Shown: positions 1 to 7,706 of the stretch, in pieces
How the letters are laid out: each line of letters opens with the position of its first letter
Numbering within the stretch: the stretch's first letter is position 1
From: Thermococcus sp.
GTDB taxonomy: Archaea; Methanobacteriota_B; Thermococci; Thermococcales; Thermococcaceae
Direction of reading: 5' to 3'
Assembly: GCA_027065835.1 (NCBI GenBank)
Contig: JAMONK010000001.1
Coordinates: 1 to 19,972, forward strand
Length of the DNA: 19,972 nt
Notes under the pieces: model-generated
Seen by the model: only the letters and a program-made list of their open reading frames with translations
Told to the model about the DNA's origin: nothing
Databases searched by the model: none
Position numbers and translations under genes: made by a program

Positions 1-8
1 ACCCCACC

Positions 9-40
9 GTAAGTTACTTACCCCCGGGTAAGTTATAAGG
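9..40 (-). promoter_or_regulatory. Leftward promoter with palindromic operator at the window edge
   Basis: Read on the minus strand, a BRE-like CGAAACCC (about 47-40) is followed by a TATA-like TTATAACTT (about 39-31), which predicts a start site near position 10 for a gene lying left of the window. A perfect 6-1-6 palindrome, GTAAGT-T-ACTTAC, sits at 9-21, exactly over that start site, and its half GTAAGTTA recurs at 28-35 overlapping the TATA box. The two copies of GTAAGTTA are 19 bp apart. The arrangement looks like a repressor site blocking initiation. The regulator is unknown and the regulated gene is not visible, so the function is inferred. Confidence 0.45.
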
Positions 41-157
41 GTTTCGAGGGATAAAAATTGGCGATCGAGACGCGGAACAACCTATCCCCGGTTCCCCTGC
101 CTTTGTTCTACCGAAGAAGATCTCACTCCTGAACACCAAAGAGATACTGACGCTCGA

Positions 158-173
158 AATTAATAAAAATTGC
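158..173 (-). terminator. T-rich terminator after iorB
   Basis: About 10 nt after the iorB stop, the minus strand reads CAATTTTTATTAATTTC. A U-rich tract directly after a stop codon is the usual intrinsic termination signal in Thermococcales. It would end the acdA-iorA-iorB transcript. Confidence 0.5.
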
Positions 174-182
174 GGAAGGGCA

Positions 183-800
183 TCAGAGCCCCAGAATCTC
201 TTTCGCGGCCTCGATCCCAAGGTCAAAGGCCTTCATGTTCATCTCAACGGCCTTCGGCGGGACGCTGAGCCTTATGACCTCCCTGACGTGTTCCGCGTCG
301 AGTGGAAACTCCGGTATCTGGGTCAGGGCGCCGATGAGGACGGTGTTGGTCGTGATGACGTGACCTGCTTTCATGGCGAGATCCTCCGCGTTGAAACCTA
401 TCCATTTGGCCCTGAAGTCGTCTTCCACGATCTTCTTTATCTCGTCGAGTTCTGGATAGCGGGCCTTGCCCATTGAGACCTGAACCGGGACGATGGGTTT
501 GGTGTTGGTGACGACCATTCCACCCTTCTTTAGGTAGTTGATATAGCGAAGCGCCTCGACCGGCTCAAAGCTGAGTATGACATCGCCCTTTCCTTCCGGG
601 ACCATCGAACCGTAGACCTCGTCGCCGAAGCGGACGTACGAGACGACGCTTCCAAAGCGCTGGCTCATCCCGTGAACCTCACCCATCCTAACCTTGTAGC
701 CTGCGTGAAGGGCGGCCCAGCCGAGTATGTTCGCCGCGGTGAGAACACCCTGACCGCCGACACCCGTAATTACTATGTTGTACTCATTAATGGGCTTCAT
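183..800 (-). CDS. iorB: Indolepyruvate ferredoxin oxidoreductase, beta subunit
   Basis: 205-residue smaller subunit of indolepyruvate:ferredoxin oxidoreductase, the cytosolic enzyme that oxidatively decarboxylates aryl pyruvates (from Trp, Phe, Tyr transamination) to aryl-acetyl-CoA and reduces ferredoxin. The N-terminus carries the glycine-rich [17 protein letters not shown] stretch typical of the gamma-type (POR_N-related) domain of 2-oxoacid oxidoreductases. A longer open frame extends upstream to 872, but the ATG at 800 is preferred because it forms an ATGA overlap with the iorA stop and places the family's conserved start ([13 protein letters not shown]) first. It is translationally coupled to iorA and is the last gene of the operon. 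Family assignment is firm; aryl substrate choice is from the family and context. Confidence 0.95.
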   Translation of the reverse strand: MKPINEYNIVITGVGGQGVLTAANILGWAALHAGYKVRMGEVHGMSQRFGSVVSYVRFGDEVYGSMVPEGKGDVILSFEPVEALRYINYLKKGGMVVTNTKPIVPVQVSMGKARYPELDEIKKIVEDDFRAKWIGFNAEDLAMKAGHVITTNTVLIGALTQIPEFPLDAEHVREVIRLSVPPKAVEMNMKAFDLGIEAAKEILGL

Positions 801-2737
801 TCCTCTCCCCCCTCTACGGGCTTGAAGGCACCGAATGGACAGATCTGCGCGCAGCCTCCGCAACCCCAGCACATGCTGGGCTCTATCCTGGCCTGTTTCT
901 TCTCCTCATCCCAGTATATTGCAGGACAGCCGTAGGCGTTGATACATATCTTACAGCCGGTACAGGCGTCCTCATCGACGTAGTAGATGGGCCATTTTTC
1001 GCCCCTGCGCCTCATCTGGCCTATCTTGTAAAGGGCGCAGATCTGCCTGGAAACGACGACGCTGACTCCATCGACCTCAAGGGCCTTCTTCACCGTCTCA
1101 TAGGTCTTCTTTATGTCGTACGGATCAACCACCGCCACGAAGTCGGCGCCCATTGCCCTGGCGACATCCTCTATGGGGATCCTCTTGCCCATACCGTGCG
1201 GGGTCTGACCGGTGCTCGGGTTGGGCTGGTCTCCGGTCATTGCGGTAACGAGGTTGTCGAGGACGACTATGAGCACGTTGGAGCGGTTGTAGATCGCGTT
1301 GGCCAGCGCCGGAAGGCCGGTGTGGAAGAACGTTGAGTCCCCAATGGTTGCAACCACCACCTTCTTCTCCTTCTTCCTCTGCTCCTCACTCACCGACCCA
1401 TGCTGGGCTATCTCAAGGCCGTGGGCAATGCCTATTGAGCCGCCCATGGCGACGGTCGTGTCAACCGCGTTGAGCGGCGGGAGCAGACCGAGGGTGTAAC
1501 AACCGATGTCGCTCGGGTAGATGCCCCTCGAGTGCGTGGCCTTCTTTATGGCGTAGAAGCTGTTCCTGTGCGGACAGGCGGGACAGAGGCTCGGCGGCCT
1601 CGGCGGGACCACCTCAAGGGCCTTGCCATACTTATCATCAAGCTCTTCGTAGTTCAGCGGTGCTTTAAGGTTAAGGAACTCCGCTATTGCGGTAACCGCC
1701 CTCCTCGTGGTCATCTCATAAACCCTCGGTACAAGGTCCTTGCCGTGGATCGGAATCGTGAGGCCCTTGTCGTAGGCCCAGGTCTTGACCTGCTCCTCAA
1801 CCACCGGCTCAAGCTCCTCGACGATAAGGACCTTCTCAAGACCATCCATGAACCTCTCAAGCAGGCCGTAGGGGACCGGGAACGGAGTCCCGAGCTTGAG
1901 GACCTTGACGTCCTCCACACCAAGCCAGTGAAGCGCCTCCTTAACGTAGGCGTAGGCGAGACCCGGCGCTATTATACCAACCTTCGCGTTCTCATCGCCC
2001 TCTATCCAGTTGAACGGGCAGTCCTTGAGCTCCTGACGGATCTTTTCGATCTTCTCGAGAATCTGCGGGTGGAAGCGTCTCGCGTTTGAGGGAACGTCAA
2101 CGAACCTGTTCGGATCCTTCTCGAATTTGCCAAACTTCCTTTTACCTGTCTTTATCTCCTCCGGGAGCTCTCCAAGGATGACGTCTCCCCTCGCGTGGGA
2201 GCTCCTCGTCGTGGTCCTCAGGATGACGAAGTGCTTGAACTTCTCGCTGAGGTCGAAAGCGTACTTAACCATCTCCTTTGCCTCATGCGGGTCGCTGGGT
2301 TCGAGCACGGGAACGTTGGCGAACTTTCCGTACATCCTTGTGTCCTGTTCGTTCTGGCTGCTCCACATGCTCGGGTCATCCGCCACCATTATGACGAAGC
2401 CGCCCTCAACGCCCATTCCCACGGAGCTCATGAACGTGTCTGCGGCAACGTTGAGTCCCACGTGCTTCATCGCCGTCATCGCCCTGAGACCACTCCAAGC
2501 CGCTGCGAGGGCGGTCTCAAAGGCCACTTTCTCGTTGGTGGAGTACTCCATGTAAACGCCGGCTTTCTTGGCAACTATCGCCATCGTATCCGTAAGCTCG
2601 GAACTGGGGGTTCCTGGATAGGCCGCGTAAACAGCGACGTTCGCCTCAAGTGCACCCCTGGCTATGGCCTGGTTGCCGAGCAGGAGAACCTTCTCCCCCG
2701 GCTTGTCCCACAAAACCATGTCGGTAACTTTCGCCAT
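797..2737 (-). CDS. iorA: Indolepyruvate ferredoxin oxidoreductase, alpha subunit
   Basis: 646-residue catalytic subunit of indolepyruvate:ferredoxin oxidoreductase. An N-terminal pyrimidine-binding/transketolase-like half ([11 protein letters not shown] near residue 40) is followed by the thiamine diphosphate-binding half with a GDSTFFHTG motif starting at residue 466 and the downstream Asn residues. The C-terminus is a two-cluster ferredoxin module: Cys 592, 595, 598, 604 (spacing CX2CX2CX5CP) and Cys 623, 626, 629, 633 (CX2CX2CX3CP), so two [4Fe-4S] clusters are expected to pass electrons to ferredoxin. The first cluster motif has a longer final spacing than the classical ferredoxin motif. 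The ATG at 2737 has a GAGGTGA ribosome site that overlaps the stop codon of the upstream ACD gene (11 bp gap); the end overlaps iorB by ATGA. Confidence 0.97.
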   Translation of the reverse strand: MAKVTDMVLWDKPGEKVLLLGNQAIARGALEANVAVYAAYPGTPSSELTDTMAIVAKKAGVYMEYSTNEKVAFETALAAAWSGLRAMTAMKHVGLNVAADTFMSSVGMGVEGGFVIMVADDPSMWSSQNEQDTRMYGKFANVPVLEPSDPHEAKEMVKYAFDLSEKFKHFVILRTTTRSSHARGDVILGELPEEIKTGKRKFGKFEKDPNRFVDVPSNARRFHPQILEKIEKIRQELKDCPFNWIEGDENAKVGIIAPGLAYAYVKEALHWLGVEDVKVLKLGTPFPVPYGLLERFMDGLEKVLIVEELEPVVEEQVKTWAYDKGLTIPIHGKDLVPRVYEMTTRRAVTAIAEFLNLKAPLNYEELDDKYGKALEVVPPRPPSLCPACPHRNSFYAIKKATHSRGIYPSDIGCYTLGLLPPLNAVDTTVAMGGSIGIAHGLEIAQHGSVSEEQRKKEKKVVVATIGDSTFFHTGLPALANAIYNRSNVLIVVLDNLVTAMTGDQPNPSTGQTPHGMGKRIPIEDVARAMGADFVAVVDPYDIKKTYETVKKALEVDGVSVVVSRQICALYKIGQMRRRGEKWPIYYVDEDACTGCKICINAYGCPAIYWDEEKKQARIEPSMCWGCGGCAQICPFGAFKPVEGGEE

Positions 2738-2748
2738 CCAAAATCACC

Positions 2749-4125
2749 TCACTCCTCCTTCAAAACTCCCTTTGCCTTTGCGAACTCCACCAGGGCGTAG
2801 GCCCCAGCTGCAGCGTCCTCAGGCCTCTCGTAGCTTGGAATTCCGTTCGCCTCGAGGACCTCTTTGGCTTTCTCGCTCACGTAGCCTGCCATGAAGAGGC
2901 CGAGGACGGGCTTGCCGTTGTTAACCTCATTCATCGCCCTGATGACACCTTCGGCGTGCTCGGTTGGTGTCATACCCGCAAAGGTCGGGACGACGCAGAT
3001 GCTGATGAGCATGTCAACGTTCGGGTCCTCAAGGAGAAGCTTTGCCGTTTTGTAGTAGTCCTCCCCGCGTGCAGAGGCTATCATATCAACGGGGTTTTTA
3101 ACTGCCGCCATCGGCGGGAGGAACGAGCGAAGTCCCTCAATCGTCCCCTGCTCAAGGTCCGCCAGGTTGAGGCCGAGCCTGTCTATCGCATCGGCGGTGA
3201 GGACTCCCGGGCCGCCGGCGTTGGTCATTATGGCAACGCGCTTGCCCTTCGGAAGCGGCTGGGTGAAGGCCCTGGCCATGCTGAGCATATCATCGATCGT
3301 GTCCGCAACTATGACACCGCTCTGCTTGAAGGCCGCCTCGTAGATGCGCCAGCTTCCAGCGAGGGAACCGGTGTGGCTCGAAGCGGCCCTTGCACCACTT
3401 TCGCTCTTCCCCGCCTTCAGGACTATGACCGGCTTCTTCTTGGTCACGCGCTTGGCGACCTCCATGAAGCGTCTCCCGTCCTTGAGACCCTCTATGTAGA
3501 GGGCTATGGCCTTATCCGCCTCGGTGTCCGCTAGGTACTCCATGAACTCGGAGAAGTCCACGTCCGCCATGTTACCAATGCTCACGAACTTGGAGAAGCC
3601 TATCCCTTCTTTGACGGTCTTGTAGATTATACCGGCCCCTAAAGCCCCACTCTGGCTGATGAAGGCTATGTTGCCCTTCTTGGCGTCCATAACGAAGGTC
3701 GCGTTCATGTCGTCCTGGGTGTTCATTATCCCAACGCAGTTCGGACCTATGATCCTCATGCCGTACTTCTTTGCTATCTCAACGAGCTCGCGCTCCTCCC
3801 TCTTTCCCTCAGGTCCGACCTCGCCGAAGCCTGCGGTGATGAGGATTATTCCTTTAACTCCCTTCTCACCGCAGTCGATTACCGTCTGCCTGACGAAGCG
3901 CTTCGGAACGACGATGACCGCGAGGTCGACCTCGTCGGGGATATCCTTCACGTTCCTGTAAGCCCTGACTCCCTGGACCTCCTCGTCCTTGACGTTGATG
4001 GGGTAGACTTTGCCAGCCTTGTATTTTTTGAGGTTTTTGAAGACCTCATAGCCGAGCTTGAGGGGGTCGTTTGATGCCCCGATAACAGCTACAGCCCTCG
4101 GCTTGAAGAAGTAGTCAAACGTCAT
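2749..4125 (-). CDS. ADP-forming acyl-CoA synthetase, alpha subunit (ACD/ACS II type)
   Basis: 458-residue alpha subunit of the archaeal NDP-forming acetate(acyl)-CoA ligase, which converts acyl-CoA + ADP + Pi to the acid + CoA + ATP, the main substrate-level ATP step of Thermococcales. It has the CoA-binding Rossmann domain at the start (VAVIGASNDPLKLG, residues 12-25), succinyl-CoA-ligase-like domains, and the phosphorylated histidine in SSHTGSLAGS (His251). The ATP-grasp beta subunit is not in the window and must be encoded elsewhere. Position directly before iorA matches the Pyrococcus furiosus arrangement, where this paralogue is the ACS II alpha subunit with preference for aryl-CoA esters; that substrate preference is inferred here. 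ATG at 4125 follows GGTGAGTG. First gene of the operon with its own promoter. Confidence 0.93.
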   Translation of the reverse strand: MTFDYFFKPRAVAVIGASNDPLKLGYEVFKNLKKYKAGKVYPINVKDEEVQGVRAYRNVKDIPDEVDLAVIVVPKRFVRQTVIDCGEKGVKGIILITAGFGEVGPEGKREERELVEIAKKYGMRIIGPNCVGIMNTQDDMNATFVMDAKKGNIAFISQSGALGAGIIYKTVKEGIGFSKFVSIGNMADVDFSEFMEYLADTEADKAIALYIEGLKDGRRFMEVAKRVTKKKPVIVLKAGKSESGARAASSHTGSLAGSWRIYEAAFKQSGVIVADTIDDMLSMARAFTQPLPKGKRVAIMTNAGGPGVLTADAIDRLGLNLADLEQGTIEGLRSFLPPMAAVKNPVDMIASARGEDYYKTAKLLLEDPNVDMLISICVVPTFAGMTPTEHAEGVIRAMNEVNNGKPVLGLFMAGYVSEKAKEVLEANGIPSYERPEDAAAGAYALVEFAKAKGVLKEE

Positions 4126-4157
4126 CTGTCACTCACCGTTAAAACCTCGATTGAATC

Positions 4158-4173
4158 GTATATAAGCTTTCCC
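4158..4173 (-). promoter_or_regulatory. Promoter of the acdA-iorA-iorB operon
   Basis: Minus-strand sequence GGGAAAGCTTATATAC gives a BRE (GGGAAAG) and TATA box (CTTATATA, 4166-4159). The predicted start is near 4137, leaving a leader of about 12 nt that holds the GGTGAGTG ribosome site. An 11-bp perfect palindrome (CGATT-G-AATCG, 4148-4158) lies between the TATA box and the start site and could be an operator. Confidence 0.7.
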
Positions 4174-4303
4174 AAAACGGACAGTGAGGCAGATATGGAC
4201 GTTAACGGCTTATGTAATGCTTCAATGGGCAGAACAGAACATTAAACGGCGGAGTTCACATCATTAACCCGGGTGAGAGGGCGCCGTTAAAGGCCCCCCA
4301 CGT

Positions 4304-4317
4304 CGAAAACTTTATAG
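4304..4317 (+). promoter_or_regulatory. Promoter of the UPF0173 hydrolase gene
   Basis: BRE CGAAAA (4304-4309) followed by TATA CTTTATAG (4310-4317). The expected start is near 4339, just before the GGAGGTG ribosome site at 4341-4347. The 228-bp gap 4126-4353 therefore holds two divergent promoters and nothing else I can recognise. Confidence 0.65.
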
Positions 4318-4353
4318 CAACCGCTGGTTAGTATAACTCCGGAGGTGGTCTGA

Positions 4354-5028
4354 GTGGTGCAGATTCGGTTTTTAGGACACGCCGCGTTTGAGGTAGCCGG
4401 CAGCAAGAAAATTCTGATAGATCCTTTCCTTACAGGGAATCCACAGGCGGCAGCGAAGCCGGAAGAGCTCAATGCGGACCTGATCCTCGTCACACACGCC
4501 CATGGTGACCACATCGGTGACGCGGTGGAGATAGCCAGGAGAACCGGGGCCAAGATAGTCGCGATGTTTGACGTGGCCAACTACCTGGTCGAGAACAGTG
4601 AGGGGATAACCACGATAGGCATGAACTACGGCCCGACCGAGATCGACGGCGTAAGGATCGTGCAGGTTCCCGCCTGGCACTCCAGCAGCGACGGAAAGTA
4701 CAGCATAGGCAACGCCTCAGGATACATCGTAAAACTCGACGGAAAGACGATATACCACGCCGGGGACACCTTCGTCTTCTCAGACATGGCCCTGTTCAGG
4801 GAACTTTACGGACCGATTGACGTCGCCCTCCTCCCAATAGGCGGCCACTTCACGATGGGGCCGAGGGAGGCCGCTAAGGCCGTTGAGCTGCTGAAGCCGG
4901 GAAAGGTCGTCCCGATGCACTACAACACCTGGCCCCCGATTTCCGCCGACCCGGAGGAGTTCCGGAGGCTCGTTGGGGACGGAGCGGAGGTCTATATACT
5001 CAAACCCGGTGAGGTCCTGGAGCTTTGA
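4354..5028 (+). CDS. UPF0173 metal-dependent hydrolase (metallo-beta-lactamase fold)
   Basis: 224-residue cytosolic metallo-beta-lactamase-fold protein of the UPF0173 family. Visible metal ligands are the HAHGDH motif (His48, His50, Asp52, His53), the HAGDT motif with Asp138, AWHS (His109) and the late MHYNTWPP (His189), all as expected for a two-metal site. The family is widespread in archaea and bacteria and its physiological substrate is not settled. The start is GTG 4354 or the immediately following GTG 4357; the GGAGGTG at 4341-4347 allows either. It is monocistronic in appearance: its own promoter lies upstream and a second promoter follows its stop codon. Confidence 0.9.
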   Translation: MVQIRFLGHAAFEVAGSKKILIDPFLTGNPQAAAKPEELNADLILVTHAHGDHIGDAVEIARRTGAKIVAMFDVANYLVENSEGITTIGMNYGPTEIDGVRIVQVPAWHSSSDGKYSIGNASGYIVKLDGKTIYHAGDTFVFSDMALFRELYGPIDVALLPIGGHFTMGPREAAKAVELLKPGKVVPMHYNTWPPISADPEEFRRLVGDGAEVYILKPGEVLEL

Positions 5029-5045
5029 AAAAGCTTTTTAAGCTT
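5028..5045 (+). promoter_or_regulatory. Promoter of membrane regulator gene, with overlapping palindromes
   Basis: Starting at the last base of the previous stop codon, AAAAAGCTTTTT (5028-5039) is a perfect 12-bp palindrome, and AAGCTT recurs at 5031-5036 and 5040-5045 separated by TTT. The TATA-like CTTTTTAAG (5034-5042) lies inside these repeats, predicting a start near 5063, about 10 nt before the ATG at 5073. Because the downstream gene encodes a DNA-binding protein, an autoregulatory operator is plausible, although A/T-rich TATA boxes often look palindromic by chance. Confidence 0.5.
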
Positions 5046-5072
5046 CCTCCCCCACCCTTTTTAGGTGATAAA

Positions 5073-6077
5073 ATGATTAGACGGGCCCTTGCACTGGTAT
5101 TCATCCTCGTAATTGCATCGTCGTTTGTTATACCCCTAATAGGGGCCCAATCTGAAAATCCCAAATACGACCTTATCATCGTTAGGAATGACGATCCGAT
5201 AGATTACATAGTCGCCCTCCCATATTCAAAGATGCTGGGCATTCCGATCCTGCCAGTTAACCCCAAGGAACTGGACACCACGATGCAGGCCCAGCTCCAG
5301 TCATACGCCCAGTTTGGATGGAGCCACGTTCTGATAATCGGTGACTCAAAGGCCGTGAGCGACACCGTGCAGGACCAGCTCATGAGCCTGGGCTTCATCC
5401 CCGAGAGGATTGGGGGGGTGGTGAGAACCGCAACGGCGGCGAAACTGGCGGAGTACTTCTACCCCAACGGGAAGGACACCGTGGTGATAGCAAGCTCCAG
5501 CGACTACGGTTCGGCCCTCGCGGCGGCGCGCTTCGCCATGAACTACGATTACCCCCTCCTCCTTAATCCCGAGACAAACCTCTCGGTGTACACCGAGGAG
5601 GCGCTCAAGAAGCTCAAACCAAGCCTGGTGATACTCGTCGGTGCCGGCCTCCCCGCGAACCTGGAGCAGACCCTGAACTCACTGGGGTACCACACCTACT
5701 GGTACAAGAAGAACGTCGAGATAACAATAAAACCGCCTGCGAAGGGGAAGGAGACCGACTGGACAAAGGTCATCATAGCCGTGGCCCTCTCCCTTGCAGT
5801 GGCGGTTCCGGGGTCCCTCTACTACGCCAGGAAGAAGTGGGCCGAGAACAGGGTCCCCATAGAGGTGCTCACCGAGAAGGAGCGCATAGTCGTTAAGGCC
5901 ATAGTGCAGAAGGGCGGCGAAGTCAAACAGGAGGACCTCCCAGAACTCACGGGCTACTCCAGGCCTACGATAAGCCGGATCATCCAGGAGCTTGAAAAGA
6001 AGCAGCTGGTTACCAGGGAGAAGATAGGGAAGACGTTCACGGTAAAGCTCACGAAGGACATAATCATGCGGGATTGA
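5073..6077 (+). CDS. Membrane-tethered winged-helix regulator with cell-wall-binding-like outer domain
   Basis: 334-residue protein with a clear three-part layout. Residues 1-25 are a signal peptide or anchor (basic start, hydrophobic core, GAQS). Residues about 30-215 resemble the cell wall binding repeat 2 family: an RIGGVVRTATAAKLAEYF segment, SSSDYGSALAAARFA, and a VILVGAGLPANLEQTL segment, predicted to be outside the cell. Residues 233-250 form a membrane helix followed by basic residues (ARKK). Residues about 265-330 form a winged helix-turn-helix with recognition helix YSRPTISRIIQELEKK, predicted cytoplasmic. This reads as a one-component surface sensor that acts on DNA. An in-frame ATG exists at 5025, but it lies before the TATA box; ATG 5073 has GGTGAT at 5064-5069. 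The ligand and target genes are unknown. Confidence 0.82.
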   Translation: MIRRALALVFILVIASSFVIPLIGAQSENPKYDLIIVRNDDPIDYIVALPYSKMLGIPILPVNPKELDTTMQAQLQSYAQFGWSHVLIIGDSKAVSDTVQDQLMSLGFIPERIGGVVRTATAAKLAEYFYPNGKDTVVIASSSDYGSALAAARFAMNYDYPLLLNPETNLSVYTEEALKKLKPSLVILVGAGLPANLEQTLNSLGYHTYWYKKNVEITIKPPAKGKETDWTKVIIAVALSLAVAVPGSLYYARKKWAENRVPIEVLTEKERIVVKAIVQKGGEVKQEDLPELTGYSRPTISRIIQELEKKQLVTREKIGKTFTVKLTKDIIMRD

Positions 6078-6097
6078 CCTCCCTGAACGACGGGCTT

Positions 6098-6110
6098 TCA
6101 AAAAGAGAGA
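6098..6110 (-). terminator. T-rich terminator of the speE operon
   Basis: Immediately after the stop of the last leftward gene, the minus strand reads TCTCTCTTTTTG. This is the only T-rich element in the 33-bp gap between convergent genes. Confidence 0.4.
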
Positions 6111-6989
6111 TCAGAGCCAGATCCTGTTTCCCTTGACCTTTATGTACCCCAGGGTCTGGAGTTCCTTGAGGAAGTCCTCGATGGCGTCCTCGTCGAAGTA
6201 CACGTTGATCCTCTCATTCTCCCCATCCACCACTATCGGCTCCCGCTCCATAAGGGCTTCTAGGAGCTCATTCTTTTTCCTGTGCCCCTGGGCCATCTCA
6301 AGTATGGCGTCCGCCAGAACCGAGCGGGCTATCCCCTCAAACATGGCATCAACGATGCTCTCCTCGGTTGCGTAGTCCTCGGCTATCCGAAGGGCACTCT
6401 CGATGAGCTCCCTATCGACCTCCATGACCTCGACGTAGTAGTGTTTCGCGAGGGTAAACTCCGTTATCATGCCCGCGTTGAAGCGCTCCTCCACGGCCTC
6501 AAGGTACTCCTCCACCTCCTCTATCGGGAAACGGAGCTCCAGCCTCAAGGAATCCAGGGAGGGTACTTCTCGGAGAACCAGTTTCCCATCGCTCTCCACG
6601 ACAGCCCCGGATTCGATAAGTGCCATCATGAGCATGAGCTTTCCGTGCTCTGACTCGTCAAAAAGCTCCTCAACACGTTTCTCCGCACCGGGTTTCCAGT
6701 AGGAGAGGAGGTCATCAAAAGCGGCTTTGAGCTCCTCCAGGCTCTCAGTGACGGGTTCAATCCCCTCAGCCCGCTCAAGGAGCTCGGCGTACGTACCGCT
6801 GATGACGATGTAATGCGCAACATCCGGTCGAACTTCCTCCTTAGTCCTGTTCATGACCCCCGCCCTGCTGAGCTCCCTGGAGAGAGCGTTCATATCATCC
6901 TTGCTCAGAACTTCGAGCCTCAACGTTCTCACCGGAGGGATAAACGGGTTAGGGGTTATAACCTTATTCACGTTTCCCGTCGGTTTCAT
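6111..6989 (-). CDS. Uncharacterised acidic protein, last gene of the speE operon
   Basis: 292 residues, strongly charged and acidic, with no signal peptide or membrane helix, so presumably cytosolic. I do not recognise the family. The first 85 residues contain a small mixed alpha/beta region (RTLRLEVLSKDDMNALSREL; VAHYIVISGTYAELL). The middle (about 90-250) is mostly helical. The last 50 residues (DAIEDFLKELQTLGYIKVKG near the end) resemble the last helix and wing of a winged-helix fold, and GKLMLMMALIESGAVVESDG around residues 115-134 looks similar, but this is weak. The ATG at 6989 overlaps the upstream gene by 26 bp; a GTG at 6971 would cut the overlap to 8 bp, and neither has a strong ribosome site. 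Likely restricted to Thermococcales. Confidence 0.75.
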   Translation of the reverse strand: MKPTGNVNKVITPNPFIPPVRTLRLEVLSKDDMNALSRELSRAGVMNRTKEEVRPDVAHYIVISGTYAELLERAEGIEPVTESLEELKAAFDDLLSYWKPGAEKRVEELFDESEHGKLMLMMALIESGAVVESDGKLVLREVPSLDSLRLELRFPIEEVEEYLEAVEERFNAGMITEFTLAKHYYVEVMEVDRELIESALRIAEDYATEESIVDAMFEGIARSVLADAILEMAQGHRKKNELLEALMEREPIVVDGENERINVYFDEDAIEDFLKELQTLGYIKVKGNRIWL

Positions 6990-7641
6990 CGGGGGGCAGA
7001 AGGGTACGGAGGAGCATCCTGAGGGGTTTGTTGGTCAGGGAAGTGAGGGCCTCCTCAACATCACCCTTAAGGTCCTCATCGTAGGTCGAGTACAGGTAGA
7101 GGGCGTAGGCCATCACCTTCGGGCTCCCCTCGTGTGTCCTCTCCAGTGCACGGGCGAGTAGGGGGTCGTTTAAGAGCTTTTCCGCGAGTGCCCTCATCCC
7201 ATCAACGTCCCCCGCCTCAACGGCCCTGCGAAGTGGAGTGTAGAACCCGGAGATGACGAGTTTGGCGGCCCGCTCAAGCTCCTCCAGCTCCTCCATGGGC
7301 GTTCCAGGGTGCCTCTTTTTGCTTAGAAAGAGATAAACCAGGGGAGCCACCGCAACCACGGCGGCTATGACGAGGTAAGGGAGCAGGGGAAGGTTAAACG
7401 TTTCGGGCAGATTCCTCTTCATGCGTATGAGCACCAAGACCCCCGCCATCAGCCAGAGACCCAGCAGGATGAGGTAGTACACCCCGTAGTCCTTCCTACC
7501 CTGCAGAAGGCGATATTTTGATGGGGCGCCTATCTCCTCCAGGTATCTGAGCCGCTCCTCCGCTATCTCAACCTGGGCGCTCAGACGTTTTATCCTACCG
7601 TCGATCTCGGCTAGCACGTCCTCCGTTTTCACATCACCCAC
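6964..7641 (-). CDS. Coiled-coil protein with two membrane helices
   Basis: About 225 residues. After the start, a charged heptad-like stretch (EDVLAEIDGRIKRLSAQVEI and following) suggests a coiled coil of some 40 residues. Two membrane helices follow (YLILLGLWLMAGVLVLI and LPYLVIAAVVAVAPLVYLFL) with a short basic loop between, then a roughly 110-residue soluble helical C-terminal domain with ELEELERAAKLVISGFYTPL. I do not recognise the family. Start choice: the frame opens at a TTG (7692) and has an ATG at 7668, both without a ribosome site; the GTG at 7641 has GCAGGAG five bases upstream and is preferred. It lies between the UPF0104 gene and the acidic protein gene, overlapping the latter, so all are probably co-transcribed with speE. 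Confidence 0.7.
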   Translation of the reverse strand: MGDVKTEDVLAEIDGRIKRLSAQVEIAEERLRYLEEIGAPSKYRLLQGRKDYGVYYLILLGLWLMAGVLVLIRMKRNLPETFNLPLLPYLVIAAVVAVAPLVYLFLSKKRHPGTPMEELEELERAAKLVISGFYTPLRRAVEAGDVDGMRALAEKLLNDPLLARALERTHEGSPKVMAYALYLYSTYDEDLKGDVEEALTSLTNKPLRMLLRTLLPPDETDGKRE

Positions 7642-7706
7642 TAAAACTCCTGCCACGTTATCCCTCATAAGGTTTCCCGCTTGGTGCCGCAACTGTGAGG
7701 ATGCCG

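Noticed and set aside
14..226. A 70-codon minus-strand frame at the left edge
   Set aside because: It overlaps the iorB end and the terminator region in another frame, has no ribosome site, and its composition is not protein-like.
1532..3534. Several 140-200-codon plus-strand frames inside acdA and iorA
   Set aside because: All are antisense to strongly conserved enzymes and show no recognisable motif or translation signal.
4180..4270. Possible second box C/D sRNA on the minus strand (AATGATGTG near 4262)
   Set aside because: The C-like box is imperfect and no CTGA boxes lie at suitable distances; there is no terminal stem.
4201..4290. Inverted repeat of GTTAACGGC (4201-4209) with GCCGTTAA (4283-4290)
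   Set aside because: The arms are about 75 bp apart and short, so no convincing hairpin or attachment site can be argued.
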